Below are positions 62,560 to 64,000 of a DNA stretch of 64,000 nt, piece by piece; within the stretch, counting starts at the first letter, position 1, and each line of letters opens with the position of its first letter. The DNA is from an uncultured Alcaligenaceae bacterium. GTDB lineage: Bacteria > Pseudomonadota > Gammaproteobacteria > Burkholderiales > Burkholderiaceae_B. Below the pieces are notes generated by a model that was not told the origin of the DNA, searched no databases, and saw only the letters and a program-made list of their open reading frames with translations. The position numbers and the translations under genes are program-made. Where the stretch lies: NCBI GenBank assembly GCA_937908115.1, contig CALEQZ010000020.1, positions 124,001 to 188,000 of the forward strand, written 5' to 3'.

Positions 62560-63618
62560 CTACTCCAGCGTGACTTCGTCGGGCGCCACGAACAGGTCCC
62601 AGGCTGCGATGAACAACGCGGCGATCAGCGGCCCGATGACGAAGCCGTTCAGGCCGAACAGCGCCAGCCCCCCCAGCGTGGAGACCAGCACCAGGTAGTC
62701 CGGCATTTGGGTGTCCTTGCCGACCAGCAGGGGACGCAGGATGTTGTCCACGAGCCCGATCACGATCACGCCAAACGCCAGCACGCCCAAGCCCAGCGCC
62801 CACTGGCCAGACGCCAAGTAGTAAATGGCCACCGGTCCCCAGATAAGCGCTGCGCCCAAGGCCGGCAGCAGCGACAGGATGGACATGATGACGCCCCAGA
62901 GCAGCGCGCCCTGGATATCCAGCACCCAAAACATCAGGCCACCGAGCGCGCCCTGGACGATCGCCACGACGATGTTGCCCTTGACGGTGGCGCGCACGAC
63001 GGCGGTGAACTTGCGAAACAGCGTGCGCTTATGCGTCTCGCTCAAGGGAATGGCCTGCTTGATGCCGCGCGACAGGCTGGATCCGTCGCGGATCAGGAAA
63101 AACAGCAGGTACAGCATGATGCCCAGGCTGACGAAGAACTGCGCGGTGTTCTGCCCGATGTTGAGCGCCTGGCTGGCAATGGCCTGGCCGCCTTCCATCA
63201 GGCCCGCAGTCAGCCTTTCCTGCAAGCTGGAAATGTCGGTCACGCCCAGGCGCATCAAGAGCTGGTGCATGAACGGCGGCATGGCGTCGAACACGCGCTG
63301 GAAGTATTCGCCGATGGCCAGCTCGCCGGATTTGATGCGGGCATAGAAGGCGACGCCTTCGCTGATCAGTGAAGCGGTGATCATCGCCGTCGGCAGGATG
63401 ACGATGACCAGGCAGATCAGCACCGACACGAGCGCCGTCAGGTTGGGCCGGTTGCCCAGCAAGGGCAGCAGCCGGCGGTGTACCGGCTTGAACAGGATCG
63501 CCAGGATCGCGCCCCAGAACACCGCCCCATAGAACGGCCAGAGCAGCCATCCGAAAGCGATGGTGACCACCGCCAACAGGAACAGGAAGAACCGGTTGTG
63601 CAGATTCGAGTTGCTCAT
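62560..63618 (-). CDS. AI-2E / PerM family membrane transporter
   Basis: This 352-residue polytopic membrane protein starts FFLFLLAVVTIAFGWLLWPF, contains PVHRRLLPLLGNRPNLTALV and ends with the conserved DNILRPLLVGKDTQMPDYLV and TLGGLALFGLNGFVIGPLIA. About 7-8 transmembrane helices are visible. Family members have been linked to autoinducer-2 export and Na+/H+ antiport; substrate unknown here. The start at 63618 removes an Arg/Pro-rich upstream reading. Confidence 0.9.
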   Translation of the reverse strand: MSNSNLHNRFFLFLLAVVTIAFGWLLWPFYGAVFWGAILAILFKPVHRRLLPLLGNRPNLTALVSVLICLVIVILPTAMITASLISEGVAFYARIKSGELAIGEYFQRVFDAMPPFMHQLLMRLGVTDISSLQERLTAGLMEGGQAIASQALNIGQNTAQFFVSLGIMLYLLFFLIRDGSSLSRGIKQAIPLSETHKRTLFRKFTAVVRATVKGNIVVAIVQGALGGLMFWVLDIQGALLWGVIMSILSLLPALGAALIWGPVAIYYLASGQWALGLGVLAFGVIVIGLVDNILRPLLVGKDTQMPDYLVLVSTLGGLALFGLNGFVIGPLIAALFIAAWDLFVAPDEVTLE

Positions 63619-63836
63619 GGGCCCATCCCTCGACGCCTTGCGCGCCGCCTGGCGAAAAGCAGCGCCGGCGCGAGGCGATCCGGCGCACACGGGTCCGGTC
63701 CGGGTCGGACGCGCCGGCCGCGGGCGTCCACAACGCCCGGGGGCCGGCGCAGCGACATTGTAGAGGGGCAAGCCGCCTTGCGGCGCAGCCGCCGGCCCGG
63801 CGGGGGATGGCCGGTGTGCCCCGCCCGGGCGCGGCC

Positions 63837-63868
63837 AGCGCCCAGGCGCGCCCAGGCGCGCCCAGGCG
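63837..63868. repeat. Tandem 10-bp repeat (three copies) in intergenic DNA
   Basis: GCGCCCAGGC is repeated three times in tandem, about 25-50 bp from the end of the gene at the right window edge. The rest of the 63619-63890 interval is GC-rich without a visible gene. Confidence 0.7.
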
Positions 63869-63890
63869 AATGGTTGGGCGGATCGCGGCT

Positions 63891-64000
63891 TTAGGCGGCC
63901 ACCGGCGCCGCCGGCTTGGGATAGGCCTTCTGGTAATGGACGGTGAACGCACCCAGCGCGGCAAGCGCCTGGCGCGGATCGTGCCCGGGCTTGACCAGGA
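63891..64000 (-). CDS. C-terminal fragment of an unidentified gene
   Basis: The last 35 codons of a minus-strand gene are present (KPGHDPRQALAALGAFTVHY, ending PAAPVAA and TAA). The Ala/Pro-rich end gives no family. The rest lies beyond the window. Confidence 0.6.
   Translation of the reverse strand, partial: LVKPGHDPRQALAALGAFTVHYQKAYPKPAAPVAA

Overview
The window is a high-GC betaproteobacterial chromosome, most probably a Bordetella (B. bronchiseptica type or a close relative), interrupted by one complete-looking siphovirus-type prophage of about 39.0 kb. The assignment to Bordetella is inference from gene content: Bug/TTT receptors, IclR regulators, and the suhB/trmJ and yciO/M50/dapA/bamC gene orders. 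Sampled host lines are about 75% GC, while lines from some prophage accessory genes are about 47-50%.

Host left flank (1-14.7 kb): partial suhB; trmJ; a pcaIJ-type CoA-transferase operon with a Bug receptor, divergent from an IclR regulator; an MscS channel; a four-gene periplasmic iron cluster (imelysin, di-haem protein, second imelysin, DUF1513); an FMN reductase; a 0.6 kb gene-free stretch with DnaA-box-like repeats; a small exported protein, dienelactone hydrolase, DUF4168 and SHOCT proteins.

Prophage (14,696-53,715): it is flanked by a 14-bp core duplicated from inside the 5' end of mutS. Lysis, tail and head genes (14.9-35.9 kb) and the replication operon (36.1-41.0 kb) read on the minus strand. 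cI and a run of accessory genes (41.1-45.5 kb: lipoprotein, zinc-ribbon membrane protein, small exported proteins, HipA-like kinase plus DUF3037) read on the plus strand, probably from the lysogenic repressor promoter. A P63C gene follows with its own palindromic promoter. A pL-like operon comes next (47.2-52.7 kb: annealing-type protein, YqaJ exonuclease, SSB, dUTPase, DUF4224, integrase). A 23-bp operator/promoter block is shared by the cro and pL-like promoters, and its 11-bp core recurs at the P63C promoter.

Host right flank (53.7-64 kb): mutS, translationally coupled to a RoxA/YcfD oxygenase; a lipoprotein; the yciO-M50-dapA-bamC operon on the minus strand; DUF72; an AI-2E/PerM family permease; and a fragment of a further gene.

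Most striking: the phage inserted inside mutS but carries its own degenerate copy of the mutS start region (promoter-like box, GTG start, first 12 codons with mainly synonymous changes). The reading frame is therefore restored, and mutS and roxA are placed behind phage sequence. The original mutS start survives at attL as a 12-codon orphan. Other notable signals are a canonical GGGAAAG tail-chaperone frameshift, 12-bp iterons inside the replication gene, hairpin-plus-U-tract elements directly 5' of four late gene starts, and a 24-bp inverted repeat in an early leader.
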